The notes: generated from the sequence alone by a model not told the origin. A stretch of DNA of 64,000 nt from Alitta virens (GCA_932294295.1 OW028581.1:12513162-12577161); one strand, 5' to 3'; positions 11,917 to 22,925 are shown, counted from the first letter of the stretch. A program made the numbers and translations.

Positions 11917-12040
11917 TATTTGGCTGGGTTTTTACAAAACAATTTTGGGGGTAGGTATCTTTATAACAAACAACAAGTTTACTCAGTCTTTAAAACCATA
12001 ATAATTCAGACAGTTCGTACCACCTACTCTAAGTATCCTT

Positions 12041-13084
12041 CTAGAAAGTCATGCATTTGGGTTTCCAGTCGCAGTTTATGGCAGGTATCTTAGCACAGAT
12101 GGCTTTCCTGTAGAACGATGATGAAATAAAGCACAAAAATGGACAAATGGATGAACGCAGAAAGAATAAGTTCATTAAGAGTTGTCGAAGAAGAAAAGTG
12201 TTTGGATTGAATGCAAGAGCGGCATATTCAGTCCCTTCAGACACCATGAGGACAAAACGAAGGAGGTGTCCAGGTAAGTTCAGCAACAAGAAAGTTGTCG
12301 TTATAACCAGCGACACCTTGGTCATGTTTAGTTCCACTCTGCTTCGTTGCTGCACGTTCGCTATGCTTGTGTTTCTCTGGCGTACACGCTGGACGATCCG
12401 CCCAGACCGCAGTAAATGGTGTACAAAATATATAGTGATTATGTTCATTAGAATGAGGAGAATTGAAGGTATCAGAAAATCAAAGATAGCATCCAATTTC
12501 TCCAAAGTCCCCAAAATACCAAAGAACTGTGGCATTGGAATGCAGATAAATTGTCCAGCGGCTGTTTGGTAAGAGGAGTATAACAAACAAAGGTTGAGAA
12601 AAATAGCAAATCCACTTGCTCCAATGCAAAGAGCAAGTAGTTTAGGACTCTTTCCGGGGCATGCTAAAAGGCAAGGGTGTAGGTTTGGATACACCATAAG
12701 TAATCGGTCAAGTGCTAGTGCAGTAACTGCCCATACAGATATGAAGCTGGCACCAGACATAACTAAAGTTACTGCCTGGCATCCTCCTGAGATTTTGTAG
12801 ATGTCAAATCCAGTGTAAACCAACCACAAAGCAAACAAAGCCACCAAGAAGCAGACGTCGACAACACTGAGCAAGGTAAGATATGGTGCACAGGTCAGTT
12901 TCCGCAGTCGACTGCGCAGAAACACCAGGATGTTTATAACATTTGCAAAGAGGCCAACCCCCACGAGACAAGGGGTAAAGTACACCTTAAGTATGGCTAA
13001 GAGAAAATGGAGATTATAAGTCATTCGAGATAATGCAAGCAGCTCAGTGTCATTCAAGTGCAGATCCTCCAAGAAATACTGCAT
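12041..13084 (-). CDS. Rhodopsin-class (class A) G-protein-coupled receptor, 347 aa
   Basis: A single uninterrupted open frame encodes seven hydrophobic segments, near residues 30-56, 65-89, 103-125, 147-169, 200-224, 255-280 and 298-320. Class A landmarks visible: N48 in helix 1 (FANVINILVF), D76 in helix 2 (LSVVDVCFL), C102 at the top of helix 3 and C181 in loop 2 for the usual disulfide, and P271 in helix 6. A glycosylation site NDT is at residues 11-13. Several signature residues deviate: the end of helix 3 is DRL instead of DRY, helix 6 has LNLP instead of CWxP, and helix 7 has SICPFLC instead of NPxxY. The FISVW motif in helix 3 recalls peptide or chemosensory receptors expanded in lophotrochozoans. 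Expected in the plasma membrane; ligand unknown. Length and integrity suggest a working, intronless gene. Confidence 0.85.
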   Translation of the reverse strand: MQYFLEDLHLNDTELLALSRMTYNLHFLLAILKVYFTPCLVGVGLFANVINILVFLRSRLRKLTCAPYLTLLSVVDVCFLVALFALWLVYTGFDIYKISGGCQAVTLVMSGASFISVWAVTALALDRLLMVYPNLHPCLLACPGKSPKLLALCIGASGFAIFLNLCLLYSSYQTAAGQFICIPMPQFFGILGTLEKLDAIFDFLIPSILLILMNIITIYFVHHLLRSGRIVQRVRQRNTSIANVQQRSRVELNMTKVSLVITTTFLLLNLPGHLLRFVLMVSEGTEYAALAFNPNTFLLRQLLMNLFFLRSSICPFLCFISSSFYRKAICAKIPAINCDWKPKCMTF

Positions 13085-13860
13085 AATGGCGATTTTTTTC
13101 CCCTGATGTTGTCGAGTTTTAATCTCTTTTTAATGGAAACATTAGTCCTTCAAGTTTAGCTCCTAATGAAAGGCCACTTTTTGTCAATATTCAAGGCATA
13201 ATACCAGCCGGTTGGTTCCCTTTTAGTTTTTTCAGGAAGACTTCTCCATCTTCTTGGCGAAACTTCAGTTTGTGCAGCTTAATCTAAATATGACAACAAT
13301 GCCTTCGTAGCAATCAGCCACCATTTAAAGGAGTGGCACTTCATACACACAACGCAAATAAAACAAGTTTTTAGCTAAGCTACTTTTTTCAACTTCCACC
13401 TTAGTGGCGCAATTGAATAGCTTTCTAATTTCCTCCGTAAAAACTACTTTTGTAGATAGCTAAAATAAACATTACAAGGTATATCCAGTAATCCAGTCAA
13501 TACTTAACGAAGCTCTCAGTCAGATTTGGTTCTGAATTCCAGATTGCATTTCCAATGAACACAAACAAATGTCAACTGTTAATGTCAGTTTGGTTTTCCT
13601 TGATAACTTCAATGTGCAACGAAATTCAAAATGTCAATTTCATCAGATCCTAATCCCTTGTTCTTGTAATAATTTAAAGCAGTTTATTTTAGATTAATCT
13701 CAAGTTAATCAACACAGTCTGTTGACGAAAAGGTGTTTGACATTTTGCCTTTGCGTTTCGTCAAAATACCCACGGTATGATCCATTGTTTTGTCTGAAAT
13801 TAAAAATTTCCCAGTCATTAACTCAAGCAAATGCCAAGCTTGTTCTTCTAATCATTCTCC
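13085..13860. other. Upstream region of the GPCR, no second gene
   Basis: It should hold the GPCR promoter and 5' UTR on minus, but I cannot point to a convincing TATA or initiator. No other coding stretch. Confidence 0.35.
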
Positions 13861-13861
13861 C

Positions 13862-14300
13862 TACGCCTAATGTAGTCAAATTTCTTTTGCATGTAAATCT
13901 CAGTTTACCTGTTGGTTTGGTTTTTGATGTACATCATCGTAAAAGCTAATTACAATGGAATATGTACTGATATTCTGTTTTAAAGTGACATTATTGATAA
14001 AACGATTCATATTGAATCCTTCTTGAAAACGTGACTACGTGCAAATACGTACAGACGGACTATACTTAAAAATTTCATTCCACGCCTAATGTAGTCAAAT
14101 TTCTTTTGCATGTAAATCTCAGTTTACCTGTTGGTTTGGTTTTTGATGTACATCATCGTAAAAGCTAATTACAATGGAATATGTACTGATATTCTGTTTT
14201 AAAGTGACATTATTGATAAAACGATTCATATTGAATCCTTCTTGAAAACGTGACTACGTGCAAATACGTACACACGGACTATACTTAAAAATTTCATTCC
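13862..14300. repeat. Recent 219-bp tandem duplication
   Basis: Two adjacent copies starting ACGCCTAATGTAGTCAAATT (13863 and 14082) differ by essentially one base (ACAGACGG versus ACACACGG) over their length, so the duplication is young or gene-converted. Confidence 0.95.
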
Positions 14301-15007
14301 TGACATTTGAAACGACACTTAAAAGTTCGTACCTTGTGGGTCTTATAATAAAAAAAGCTTCCATCCAATGAGATACGATGGAAATATCTGAGGTCAACGA
14401 AAACTTTATAGTAAATCTGTCACTGCATCCTCCACCATCATATTATTTCACGAATTTGTTGAATGCAGAATAAGGAGTGGTGCCTCTCATTAGTGGTTTC
14501 TCATCATCTGTAACAGAAGAAATAATTGTAATTATTATTTATGAGGATTTAGAGACGTAAATGAAGGCATAATCAGCATGGAAAGTATACGATGCCTGTC
14601 ATTTAATGAGACCACAGGTAATTGACACATATCCTGAATCCTTCGTTGTGTTTATGCTATACGACTATCCATCTTTCTGCATTAATCTTACCCTCAATCT
14701 TTGTACTGTTTATCCAATCCATCTTCACGCTGTTTATCCAATCTGACTATACTTATTTATTTATATATCTAAAATCATATTTTATCCGGATAACACAAGC
14801 TGTAAAAAAGATTTTTGTGCGGTCCAGTTAAAGTAAATTTATAATAAAAACAATAGTTAAAACAACAATTAACAGAAAACATTTTTGACCTGAGTTCTAA
14901 AAACATCACATGAAGCACTCTCATGAATATTGCTAGGAAGTCATTCCACAGAGCCGAGCCTCTATATATATATGACTTCTTCATAAGATTTGTTCTACAT
15001 TCAGTTT
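14301..15007. other. Intergenic, nothing recognised
   Basis: AT-rich sequence with short open frames (14622-14984) made of low-complexity hydrophobic codons. No domain or splice structure. Confidence 0.4.
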
Positions 15008-15440
15008 GAAAGGCCGTTCACACTATCACAAGTAAGAGAGCCGAATGACCATGGATGTCAAAGATGGACTATACGTGCTCAGTCGTGGCTCTGTTAATTA
15101 CGTATAAAATATTTCGACGAGCGTTCATGAGGCTCTTGCAGGTGGCTCGGCGAGTGGTCCATGAGGGAAGGAGGAGAGGGCTACAGATGGGTGTGGTATA
15201 TATAAGAACACAACAACAGGTGTAAGAAGCCCTGTGGCCAGGGATGGGCTCAGTGCCAGCATGGATGGTTGACAGTAGAACGACTCGCGGACCTCGGAGG
15301 TTTCCCGAGCATTTCATAAGCTGTACAAGAGTGAACACGAGTGGATGGCAAGTATACACGAATAGACACCCTCCCCTTGTGTACCCGCAAGTGACTACAA
15401 GTGGCCATGAACGGCCACGGACGTCCGTGACCAGGTGAAT
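15008..15440. mobile_element. MITE family B, copy B1
   Basis: Begins GTTCACACTATCAC after GGCC and contains TATACGTGCTCAGTCGTGGC and GTTAATTACGTATAAA, which match the copy at 31500-32243. Terminal GGGGCATTCACACTATCACG-type ends characterise the family. The right end of this copy is not clear. No coding capacity. Confidence 0.6.
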
Positions 15441-15479
15441 AATTAAGAGCATTATATGCTTGCATATTAATGTTGTTAC

Positions 15480-16120
15480 ATATACAGGCCCTGTTGATTG
15501 AGTTACATAGATAATCTGGTGCATTGCCAAGAATACTATTGTACATCAAAGTTGCTGAATGATAATTAAATCTTTGTGACACTGTTTGCCATTTGAACTG
15601 TTTTACAAGATCCTCACCTCCAACATCTATAATAGCGAAGTTGCAGCATTACTCATGGTATGGCAATGTAGCACATTCATAAATCATTCTTGGGATGCAG
15701 GTGTATCCTACTGTGTTTATTGACAGTTCTTTAAGCACCTAAATAAAGCTCCTTTCTTCGCACAATTCTAATGTGAGGTGACAGCAGCCTTTATATTGCG
15801 TTAATATTAGCATTACTACAACCCCATATCGTACAAGCATAGTCAAATGTAGTAGGTTGAATATACGACTTATAGGTTAATACAAGGACAGGCTGAGGTA
15901 CTATACGTCTAGGTCTAGATAACCATGACAACTAAGCAGAGATTCTCTAAACAAGATCATTTACATATACATCAAATTTCAATTGGTCATCGACCCAGAC
16001 ACCAAGATACTTGGAACAGTGTAAATTTTCCAATGAAGTCTCGTTTAAGTAAACCAAAAAGTCATCTGTGTGATTTGGGTCTACTGTGCCAATGAATTAC
16101 ATAGTATTTGATTTCTTGAC
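15480..16120 (-). pseudogene. CR1/Rex-like LINE reverse transcriptase C-terminal remnant
   Basis: Minus-strand translation gives, in order, KKSNTM, FLVYLNETSLENLHCSKYLG, VWVDDQLKFDVYVNDLV, YIQPTTFDYACTIWG, WQTVSQRFNYHSATLMYNSI and GNAPDYLCNSI. These follow the conserved order after the YxDD core of CR1/Rex-group elements: KYLGVWLD box, FDYAxxxWG box, then a PxYL terminal block. Stops and frame changes separate the blocks, so it is an old 5'-truncated insertion abutting MITE B1. Confidence 0.75.
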
Positions 16121-16438
16121 ATTTAAGGGGGGTTCTCACATAGCCGGTTTTTCCCGTAGAATTATGTAATACCCCATTTTGACGACTTCACCACGGTTGT
16201 TGGAAGCAAAGAGGGGCGGGGCTTTTGACGACGGGTAAGTTGGCAACAGCAAGGTGTGAATCACGGTCACCCGGCGGATCACACGTAGGATACATACCAA
16301 ACCCGATGGATGATGCCCGGTCTGATGCCGGTGAGCCACGGGTAAATCACGTTTGTGAAGGTTACAGGGAACGACCTGGCGAGTTAACTACGTGAAGTAT
16401 GTGTACTAAGTTTTAAGGCAGGCTGTCAGGTTCACTCT

Positions 16439-17086
16439 ACTATAACTTCCATTCCATTGTACTCATGGCTCATGTGGATGCAGACTACAAGTTCATCCAT
16501 GTGGATTGTGGAGCAAATGGTTCTGGATGCTACAGCCCTAAGGGAAGCTCTAGAAGATGGGACCATTGGATTACCTGTACCTGAACCTATTGCTGGTGGT
16601 GACAGACCTGTACTATACTTTATCGTTGGGGTTGATGCCTTCCCTTTGAGAACCTGGCCGATGAAACCACTGCCTCTGCGCAACATGACCAAACAGCAGA
16701 GGATCTACAATTACAGACTCTCCAGAGCCAGAAGAATTGTGAAGAATGCCTTTGGTATCCTGGCATCAAGGTTTAGGTGTCTGCTAACCACTATGCCCCC
16801 GAAAACCAAGACGGTGGAATCTTTGGTCCTTGCATGTTGCTGCCTCCACAGTCTCATGAGAATCAGATATCCGACAACCCAGAACAACATGCTTGACCAC
16901 GAAGATCCAGTCATCCATGAGGTCAATCCTGGGGCTTGGCGGGAAGCTGGAGAAATTCCTCAAATGGCACCACATACGATCCTAGGGAACTATGCTACCC
17001 AGAGTGCCAAATTACAATGACTGTACTTGGTGGAATATGTCAACTCAGAGGAAGGAAGTGTCCCATGGCAAGACAATATGATTTGA
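16439..17086 (+). pseudogene. HARBI1-type transposase, C-terminal half
   Basis: Starts within the DDE_4 nuclease domain (YYNFHSIVLMAHVDADYKFI, holding the second catalytic Asp region), shifts frame near 16520, then continues LREALEDGTIGLPVPEPI, FIVGVDAFPLRTW, MKPLP and the hallmark NYRLSRARRIVKNAFGILAS. It passes through VLACCCLHSLMR to GAWREAGEIPQM. A stop at 17018-17020 follows a second shift. In another frame the family tail LYLVEYVNSEEGSVPWQDNM reaches a TGA at 17084-17086, which I take as the ancestral stop. The known role of the family is cutting and joining transposon DNA together with a Myb/MADF-like partner. The missing N-half and the shifts make this copy dead. Confidence 0.85.
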
Positions 17087-17116
17087 GAAGCCCGCAAGAT
17101 TTCACAAAACAACCTT

Positions 17117-17154
17117 GGCCTTTTTCAAGGCCACCAAATCCTCCCAAAAGAGCA
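17117..17154 (+). promoter_or_regulatory. Histone-type mRNA 3' end: stem-loop plus downstream element
   Basis: GGCCTT (17117-17122), loop TTTC (17123-17126) and AAGGCC (17127-17132) form the 6-bp stem and 4-nt loop of replication-dependent histone mRNAs. ACCAAA (17133-17138) matches the conserved 3' flank. CAAAAGAGCAC at 17145-17155, about 12 nt downstream, resembles the purine-rich histone downstream element that pairs with U7 snRNA. The stem starts 30 nt after the transposase stop codon, the usual histone spacing. A second copy is at 24766. Function is inferred from the match. Confidence 0.75.
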
Positions 17155-17160
17155 CACCAT

Positions 17161-18184
17161 GTACACATCATTGTGTCAAGAAAAAAAATTCCCTACTCAC
17201 CAACTCTGTCATTCTTAAATGTTCTTGTCCCTTAAAATCACTGTCAATTACAGTTTTTGTTAGCCCCTTTCATAAAACTCCACAATTAAGAACTTTTTTT
17301 AAAAGAGACTTTTAAAGGGGTAACTTTCTCACCGAATTTAGGTGAAATGAATGAGGAAAAGTGGAATGTTTTCAGCCAAAAAAATATTTTACTTCAGATT
17401 TATGTCAATGCGGATTCACTGACACCTGAGTCGTCGTATGGTTCACTTTAAGCGTGCTTTAAGCTAAGTCCTCGGTTTGTTTGAATGCTGAAACCTTGAA
17501 CAACTCTAGTTGAAATTGTCCAAGCTGAAACTGTACCCCACTGGCCAGTACCTTCCTAATACAGTGTATGTAGTTGCACACAAAAAAAACACAAACCACA
17601 ACCATCTGGAGAAATGGGGTACACCCACATATGGAAAACTTTAGAGCCAATAAAATTATCATCACCTAAATATAAGGCTGGAAAAGGGGTAAAACCAAAA
17701 CTTGCAGCTTTATACAGGCCTGGTTAGATATCATGGAGTATCATGGAGTCAAGTGAAGGCTGTTGTAATTTATGCTGTTAAAAGTAATATGAATTGCTTA
17801 AATGACAATTTCCTAATTGTCTTATCAACCAGATGTCTTTGAAAGTCTCTGTTCACCCAAGATTTGTCAAAGATTTGAGTGTCATGTGTAGTACGGATTA
17901 CTACCCATGCAGTAGAATTTCAGAAACTATAATAACATGTATGACATTGTACATCATTACCATGAATTCCAAACTGATACATTGTAGACCAAGATAGAAC
18001 ATAAACAGGTATGTTCACGATTTAGTACTGTTTGACAGGAAATGGGGTACAGGTTTTAGTCCTGCAGGGTTAGAAAAAATTTCAGATTAAATTGCTGCAA
18101 AAATCCAAATAAACAGCACAGTGTGTCTATAATATTCCTGTTTATGACCTCATAGGTCAGAAACAAGTTTCACAAATTTAGAAA
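17161..18184. other. Intergenic, nothing recognised
   Basis: Short open frames only; no conserved domain. The right end of Harbinger copy 1 should lie near here but is not visible. Confidence 0.4.
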
Positions 18185-18431
18185 ATTACTTATTTAGTAA
18201 TTTCATCATCCACATAAATTTTTTTTTTGTTTTAGATTGAGAATGCCATCTGGTAAATGAATCACTTGCAAACTGAAATGTCAAAAGTTCAAGTCTTGCT
18301 GTCACATAATTACTTATTTAGTAATTTCATCATCCTCATAGATTTTTTTTTGTTTTAGATTGAGAATGCCATCTGGTTAATGAATCACTTGCAAACTGAA
18401 ATGTCAAAAGTTCAAGTCTTGCTGTCACATA
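18185..18431. repeat. 124-bp tandem duplication
   Basis: Two copies starting ATTACTTATTTAGTAATTTC (18185 and 18309) with GAGAATGCCATCTGG and AAAAGTTCAAGTCTTGCTGT. They differ by a few bases and the length of the T run. Confidence 0.9.
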
Positions 18432-20250
18432 ATCTCCTGACTCTCCAGTACTCAGATACTCGTTTCTTTCCCCAGGAAAAAAGAATATATATCTTCTTAC
18501 ATTTAGCAGCTCCAGATTGCAAGTTACTTTAATTGTTACTTATTCGTTATTAATTAGCTTTTATTATATTAATTATTATTCTTTAGCACCTTTCAAATTC
18601 TGTGCTATTATGCTATTGACATAACTAATGTCTCTTGGAACTAGACGTGACTGCCCTACCGAGCTGAATTCCCCACCGCTGAAATTTTCTTCAAAAATGC
18701 CCTGATGTCAGTCTGATGTTTGAATAGGTGCTTGTAAGTCACTTAATCTTGAAATAAAATTTTTCCATACATTCCAAGCATCATTGACATTTTCAACACT
18801 GATTACACCGTTAAGTGCACTGGAGTGAGCAATATCACTGAGAAACTAGTTTTTTTTAATCAAAAATTGTTGTAACACTTGTATCCAAGTTCTTATGAAT
18901 TTGTGTGTTCAATAAAGTTAGTTCGATTAAAATGGCCTGTCAAATTGAACCTAGACAAAGGTAGACAACTTCGCTATAGTTGGCTACTCACAGCCAGCTC
19001 TGAATTATGAGTAGCACTTGGATTTAATGGCCACCCAAAAATCGCATAGAATTTCTTATCACTGGGATAGAATGTCTAATCAATACTCAAATCCCATGTT
19101 TTGTTGGTCAGGGAATCCGATTTTAACACCTGCAGGTGATAAAACATAGCGTTTTTACAGGTAGGTATAAACTTCCAAAAAATGTACAGGGTTACAATGC
19201 CCAAGACATAGTGACCCTGACAAACTGTGCTTATTACATTTAGATGCATGTTATTACATTGTAGTATATAATAAATTAGTGACTATGCATAAAGACCTTT
19301 CTTCCTCAAGTAGTGCCTGTCCTAATTTCATACTTTCCCTTTCATTTTCTTTACATTCCTTTATACTACTACATAGCTATTACCAGACTTCATTTATTTT
19401 CTAATCAAGATAAACCACTTGTTAATAACTATATGCTAGGGGTCATTCATATAACTTCAAATCATCCCGTCCTCTTGACACTCCTGATGTGAATGACCCT
19501 GGTGGAACAAGTCAACCAGCTACTTGTCAAGAGATCTATGCAGGCCTATACACTGATATTTACCTACAGCTCTGAAGCTTTGAAAGAACATTGACATTTT
19601 CATTTCAGATCATCAGAGGGCACAAAAACCAAACTTTGATTGATAACTGATAATTGAATGTAAATATGAGATGTTTAATCTCTCAATGCTTTTGTGGAAA
19701 AAAGTTTCTTAAAACCGTGATCAAAATTGATTTAAAAATAGGATAGAAAAAAATTTCGATTTGGTCCCAATAAATGTCTTCTTGCGAATGCGACAGCTAG
19801 TGATCAGTTCTATAAAGCAAAACGTTATATGGAAAATATTTCCTTTTGGTCAAGATCAGTTATCATTTGGTTAGTAACCTCTTTTGACATCCCAGTGTCA
19901 TTATAATTGACAAGTATATCTTGTTCCGATGAAATTGATATTAAGGTTTGCCCTGAACGAATAATGAAGCAGAAATATCATTGCAGCTACTGGAACACTC
20001 ATACTTTTAATATTAGTCATGATGTAGCCTCAGAATCATATTACATGGCTCGCCTTCCTATTTCCATCCATTTCCATCTTTCTAAAGGCAGAAACACACA
20101 ACACAACTGAGCAAGCGCATTTCTATATGGTTCAATACAGAAGCTATCCTTGAAAGTCATATAGGTCCAAAGTTTTGGGTAATCTTTTTAAGATATTTTT
20201 CCGTCTCCTGTCTCATACAAACATCTTTTGTCAACCCATCTGATGACATA
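18432..20250. other. Intergenic, nothing recognised
   Basis: AT-rich DNA with no supported exon, tandem array or transposon end. Confidence 0.4.
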
Positions 20251-20254
20251 TTCA

Positions 20255-20440
20255 AGAATAGTAGTAGTAGTAGTAATAGTAGTAATAGTAGTAATATGTA
20301 GTAATATGTAGTAATATGTAGTAAATGTAGTAATAGTAGTTGTAATAGTTGTAGTACATAATAAATGTCCACTTCTTTTTACCACATATGTATAGTGTAG
20401 GTTGACAATAACTAGCAGAAAAAAAAAAAAAAAAAACCAT
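20255..20440. repeat. AGT microsatellite and poly-A tract
   Basis: (AGT/AAT) trinucleotide run about 20259-20355, then a 17-18 nt A run near 20421. Minus-strand frames here are low-complexity tyrosine and threonine strings. Confidence 0.9.
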
Positions 20441-20929
20441 AGCATTTTAGTATTTCTTTGAAAATTAGGTGCATAGTCAGTTGATCTGCTGTGATGATAA
20501 CAAGATTTGATAGAAAGACCCTTACCAATATTCAAATGGGCAGGGAACCTTTTTAAAAGTGTTCTTAGTAACATTTACAACTTCATAATATTCTAGTGCA
20601 GTGAAAACTACCTTAAAAGGAAACGATATCAGAGTATTGGACGGGGCATTCTTCCCCGTTAGCAAACTCAAAGCTTGTGTGGCAGTAACAGGAAAATGCA
20701 TGACGTCACCAATAAACTATAATATTGTACCTCTGCAATGTCTCATGAGCTGTAATTGGCTTAAACGGCGTGACATGACATTGCTTGGAAAGTACAAATG
20801 CCCCCGGGGCACTATTCATTGAGAATAGTGACTGGAGTCGTGGCCAACGTCATGAAGAGCGTCGTCGATTCGAAACTTTGAGGTGGTTGTGCGTGAAGGA
20901 GAGGCTGAAGACAACAAAGTTAATCAGTC

Positions 20930-21175
20930 CCCCATTAAGAACCGAAGATAAGCTGTCATTACGTGTTTTCAGATCGAAAATATACCACATATTAAGCGAT
21001 ATACGAATAGGAGAAGGCAGAGAAGCAGGTTCTCCAGCGTCATGGCGAACGTTATGATGACCGTCGATCGATTAGTAGAGCTCATACGCTTTAATTTCGT
21101 GTTTTCGGATCGAAAATAAACCAAATATTAAGTAAGATAGAGGCAGGAGGACGCAGGTAGGTTGGCGTTGGAAAA
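20930..21175. repeat. Scattered pieces of element A internal block
   Basis: TTACGTGTTTTCAGATCGAA (20958) and TTTCGTGTTTTCGGATCGAA (21092), each followed by ATATTAAG and a GGAGAAGGCAG or AGGTTGGCG-like segment. They match the internal block of the elements at 0.9, 53.6 and 63.5 kb. TIRs are absent. Confidence 0.7.
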
Positions 21176-21555
21176 AGCTGTGGTGCTCCCACAAACGTCT
21201 GCGCCACGCTAATTTGTCTTCATAAATTTGCGGCATACAGGTACATAAATAAAAAAATGAATTATCTTTTAATGTATGGACAGGCAATGACAGTGAAAAT
21301 GTACATTTAAGCATTTGTGAATAATTAATTAATAAGGTTACAGGTCTTCAAGGAATTAGGACCTCACAGAATTAAATATAAAAACATTTAAAAATTAAAA
21401 AAAAGCTTTTAAAATGACGTATCAGGTTTTAATTAAGCAAATTTATCATAAATGTGGGTTTGACAAACATCTGAAAACTGAAAAAAGCTTATGTAAAGCA
21501 AAAAAGCTCAGTAAAAATTAATAGGCCTTAATTTTAGTTGGTGGAGGTATAATAA
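21176..21555. other. Intergenic, nothing recognised
   Basis: AT-rich, with the word AAAAAAGCTT(A/T) recurring. No gene. Confidence 0.4.
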
Positions 21556-21721
21556 AACAATTATTGACTGGTAACATCAGGCCCTAGTAAATTTTATTTG
21601 ACTCTCGGGAGTGATAGTTGCCACTATTTCCCTCGGCTAACGCCTCAGGAAATAGAGGCAACTATCACTCCCTGGGGTCAAATAAAATGTACTAGTGCCC
21701 TTGCACCAGTCAATATTTGTA
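21556..21721. mobile_element. Palindromic hairpin MITE, about 165 bp
   Basis: The outer arms carry ATTATTGACTGGT and its complement. They continue through TTTTATTTGAC / GTCAAATAAAA and GGGAGTGATAGTTGCC / GGCAACTATCACTCCC to a short CTCGGCTAACGCCTCA loop. Nearly the whole element folds on itself. No coding capacity. Confidence 0.8.
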
Positions 21722-21814
21722 TACTAGATGATATCAATAATCGAACTGTGGTGATGTCATGTATTGTATTGGTATTTCTGGGTACCAGGTCACACGAGAA
21801 CTGATCAGCCTATA

Positions 21815-21870
21815 TATAGGGGTCAGCCAGCGGGGTCAGCCAGCGGGGTCAGCCAGCGGGTCAGCCAGCG
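21815..21870. repeat. GGGGTCAGCCAGC short tandem repeat, four units
   Basis: Units of GGGGTCAGCCAGC (last one GGGTCAGCCAGC) between TATATA-like flanks. Confidence 0.85.
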
Positions 21871-22405
21871 CATTATATACTACTCGTTGCACACATCAGT
21901 TTATGGTCACCAAGCAATTCTAGTGTGGCATCTGGATGGATGTTGTTACCATGTATTCATGATATATTAGGATTATCCACACACATGCTCAGATTTTCTT
22001 CATAAGATTCGGCATCAGTCTTTCCTATGTTCTACCTGAGCTCAATCTTTCTCACTCAGGAAGTCCTTTATTTAGTATGACCCAACAGACTTTCTATCGT
22101 GTCTGACATATTACACAAATTAGTGGTCTCTAAGATGGCAGCTTTGGACCCTAAAAGGAATTATCTGCTCCGGGAGTAGCATTTAAGTTGTTTTTGCAGC
22201 AAGATTATCTGAGGCACCAGAGGAGATTGACTTAAGGCATCATTCTACACATTTATTCAAATGAAAAGGGTGATATCTAAAACAATGTTTTACCCATACA
22301 CACCACTTTAATTGCATTATATATTCTATCAGTAATCAAGTTATCCAGCAACTGTCATACATTTACATTTTGATACATTATATAAAAATAGATTATCATC
22401 AATTA
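21871..22405. other. Intergenic, nothing recognised
   Basis: No repeat unit and no coding stretch recognised. Confidence 0.4.
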
Positions 22406-22406
22406 G

Positions 22407-22550
22407 AGGAAGCTGGGTGGTCTAGTGTTATGACGCCCGCAGACTCCTCAGATGGATTCAGGTTCAATCCCGGGCTGGGCACCCTTCATGAGCCACATTC
22501 CAGCAGGATGTCGTTCGGATGACACCATGAGACATTAAATTGTTATCTGT
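22407..22550 (+). mobile_element. tRNA-derived SINE
   Basis: A pol III box A (TGGTCTAGTG, 22418-22427) and box B (GGTTCAATCC, 22461-22470) are spaced as in tRNA genes, inside AGCTGGGTGGTCTAGTG...CCGGGCTGGGCAC. A non-tRNA body with GATGTCGTTCGGATGACACC follows. The head cannot form an intact tRNA and a similar head recurs at 32342, so this is a SINE and not a tRNA gene. Confidence 0.75.
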
Positions 22551-22551
22551 T

Positions 22552-22745
22552 ATCGAATTTGTCAATGAATTTAACTTCCCTGGCATAATTTTAGATAGAC
22601 ATCTAAATAGGAAAGCTCACCGTGATATGATAACAAAGAAATGGTTAAAAACAGTAGGCATTATGAACAGATTAAAAAATATGTGCCTTGTCACATATAT
22701 ATAATTCCCTTGTGTTATCACACTTAAACTTTGGGGTTGGCAATG
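22552..22745 (+). pseudogene. LINE reverse transcriptase C-terminal scrap
   Basis: Translates to EFVNEFNFPGIILDRHLNRK, then KKWLKTVGIMNRLKNMC and NSLVLSHLNFGVGNV. This matches the F-x-FLG-x-x-x-D, IGxxNRLK and LxxSHLxFG order of CR1/jockey-type elements. It directly follows the SINE tail. About 60 residues remain. Confidence 0.6.
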
Positions 22746-22869
22746 TCAAAATATTTGACATGTGCACTCACGTGTACCACGGATAAGTCACCGGTTTCTA
22801 CGTATAGAAAAATCAATACCTACGTACGCTATGTGTGACTCACGTGTGCCACGAGTAAGTCACCAATTG

Positions 22870-22925
22870 CTAGGTAAAGGACGGGTGAAGGACGGGTGAA
22901 GGATGGGTAAAGGACGGGTGAAGAA
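22870..22925. repeat. GGACGGGTGAA short repeat
   Basis: Four to five units of GGACGGGTGAA / GGATGGGTAAA upstream of the MADF-like gene, possibly a protein-binding array near the element end. Confidence 0.7.

Larger units (their letters stand above)
16126..17160 (+). mobile_element. PIF/Harbinger element, copy 1 (deleted)
   Basis: The left TIR starts AGGGGGGTTCTCACATAGCC after TTA at 16123-16125. The following 300 bp (ACCCGGCGGATCACACGTAG, GATGGATGATGCCCGG) matches the inverted right end of copy 2 at 25550-25846 and should carry the transposase promoter. At about 16435 this jumps directly into the C-terminal half of the transposase, so the N-terminal half has been deleted. No right TIR is recognisable after the histone-like 3' end. 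Confidence 0.8.

Noticed and set aside
12147..12800. Plus-strand open frames of 141 and 68 codons
   Set aside because: Antisense shadows of the intact GPCR; no domain of their own.
15069..15582. Minus-strand open frames of 110 and 153 codons as genes
   Set aside because: They cross from MITE B1 into a LINE remnant; only the SQRFNYHSATLMYNS segment is coding-derived.
22407..22480. Functional tRNA gene
   Set aside because: Box A and box B are present, but the acceptor stem does not pair and the same head recurs at 32.3 kb followed by a SINE body.
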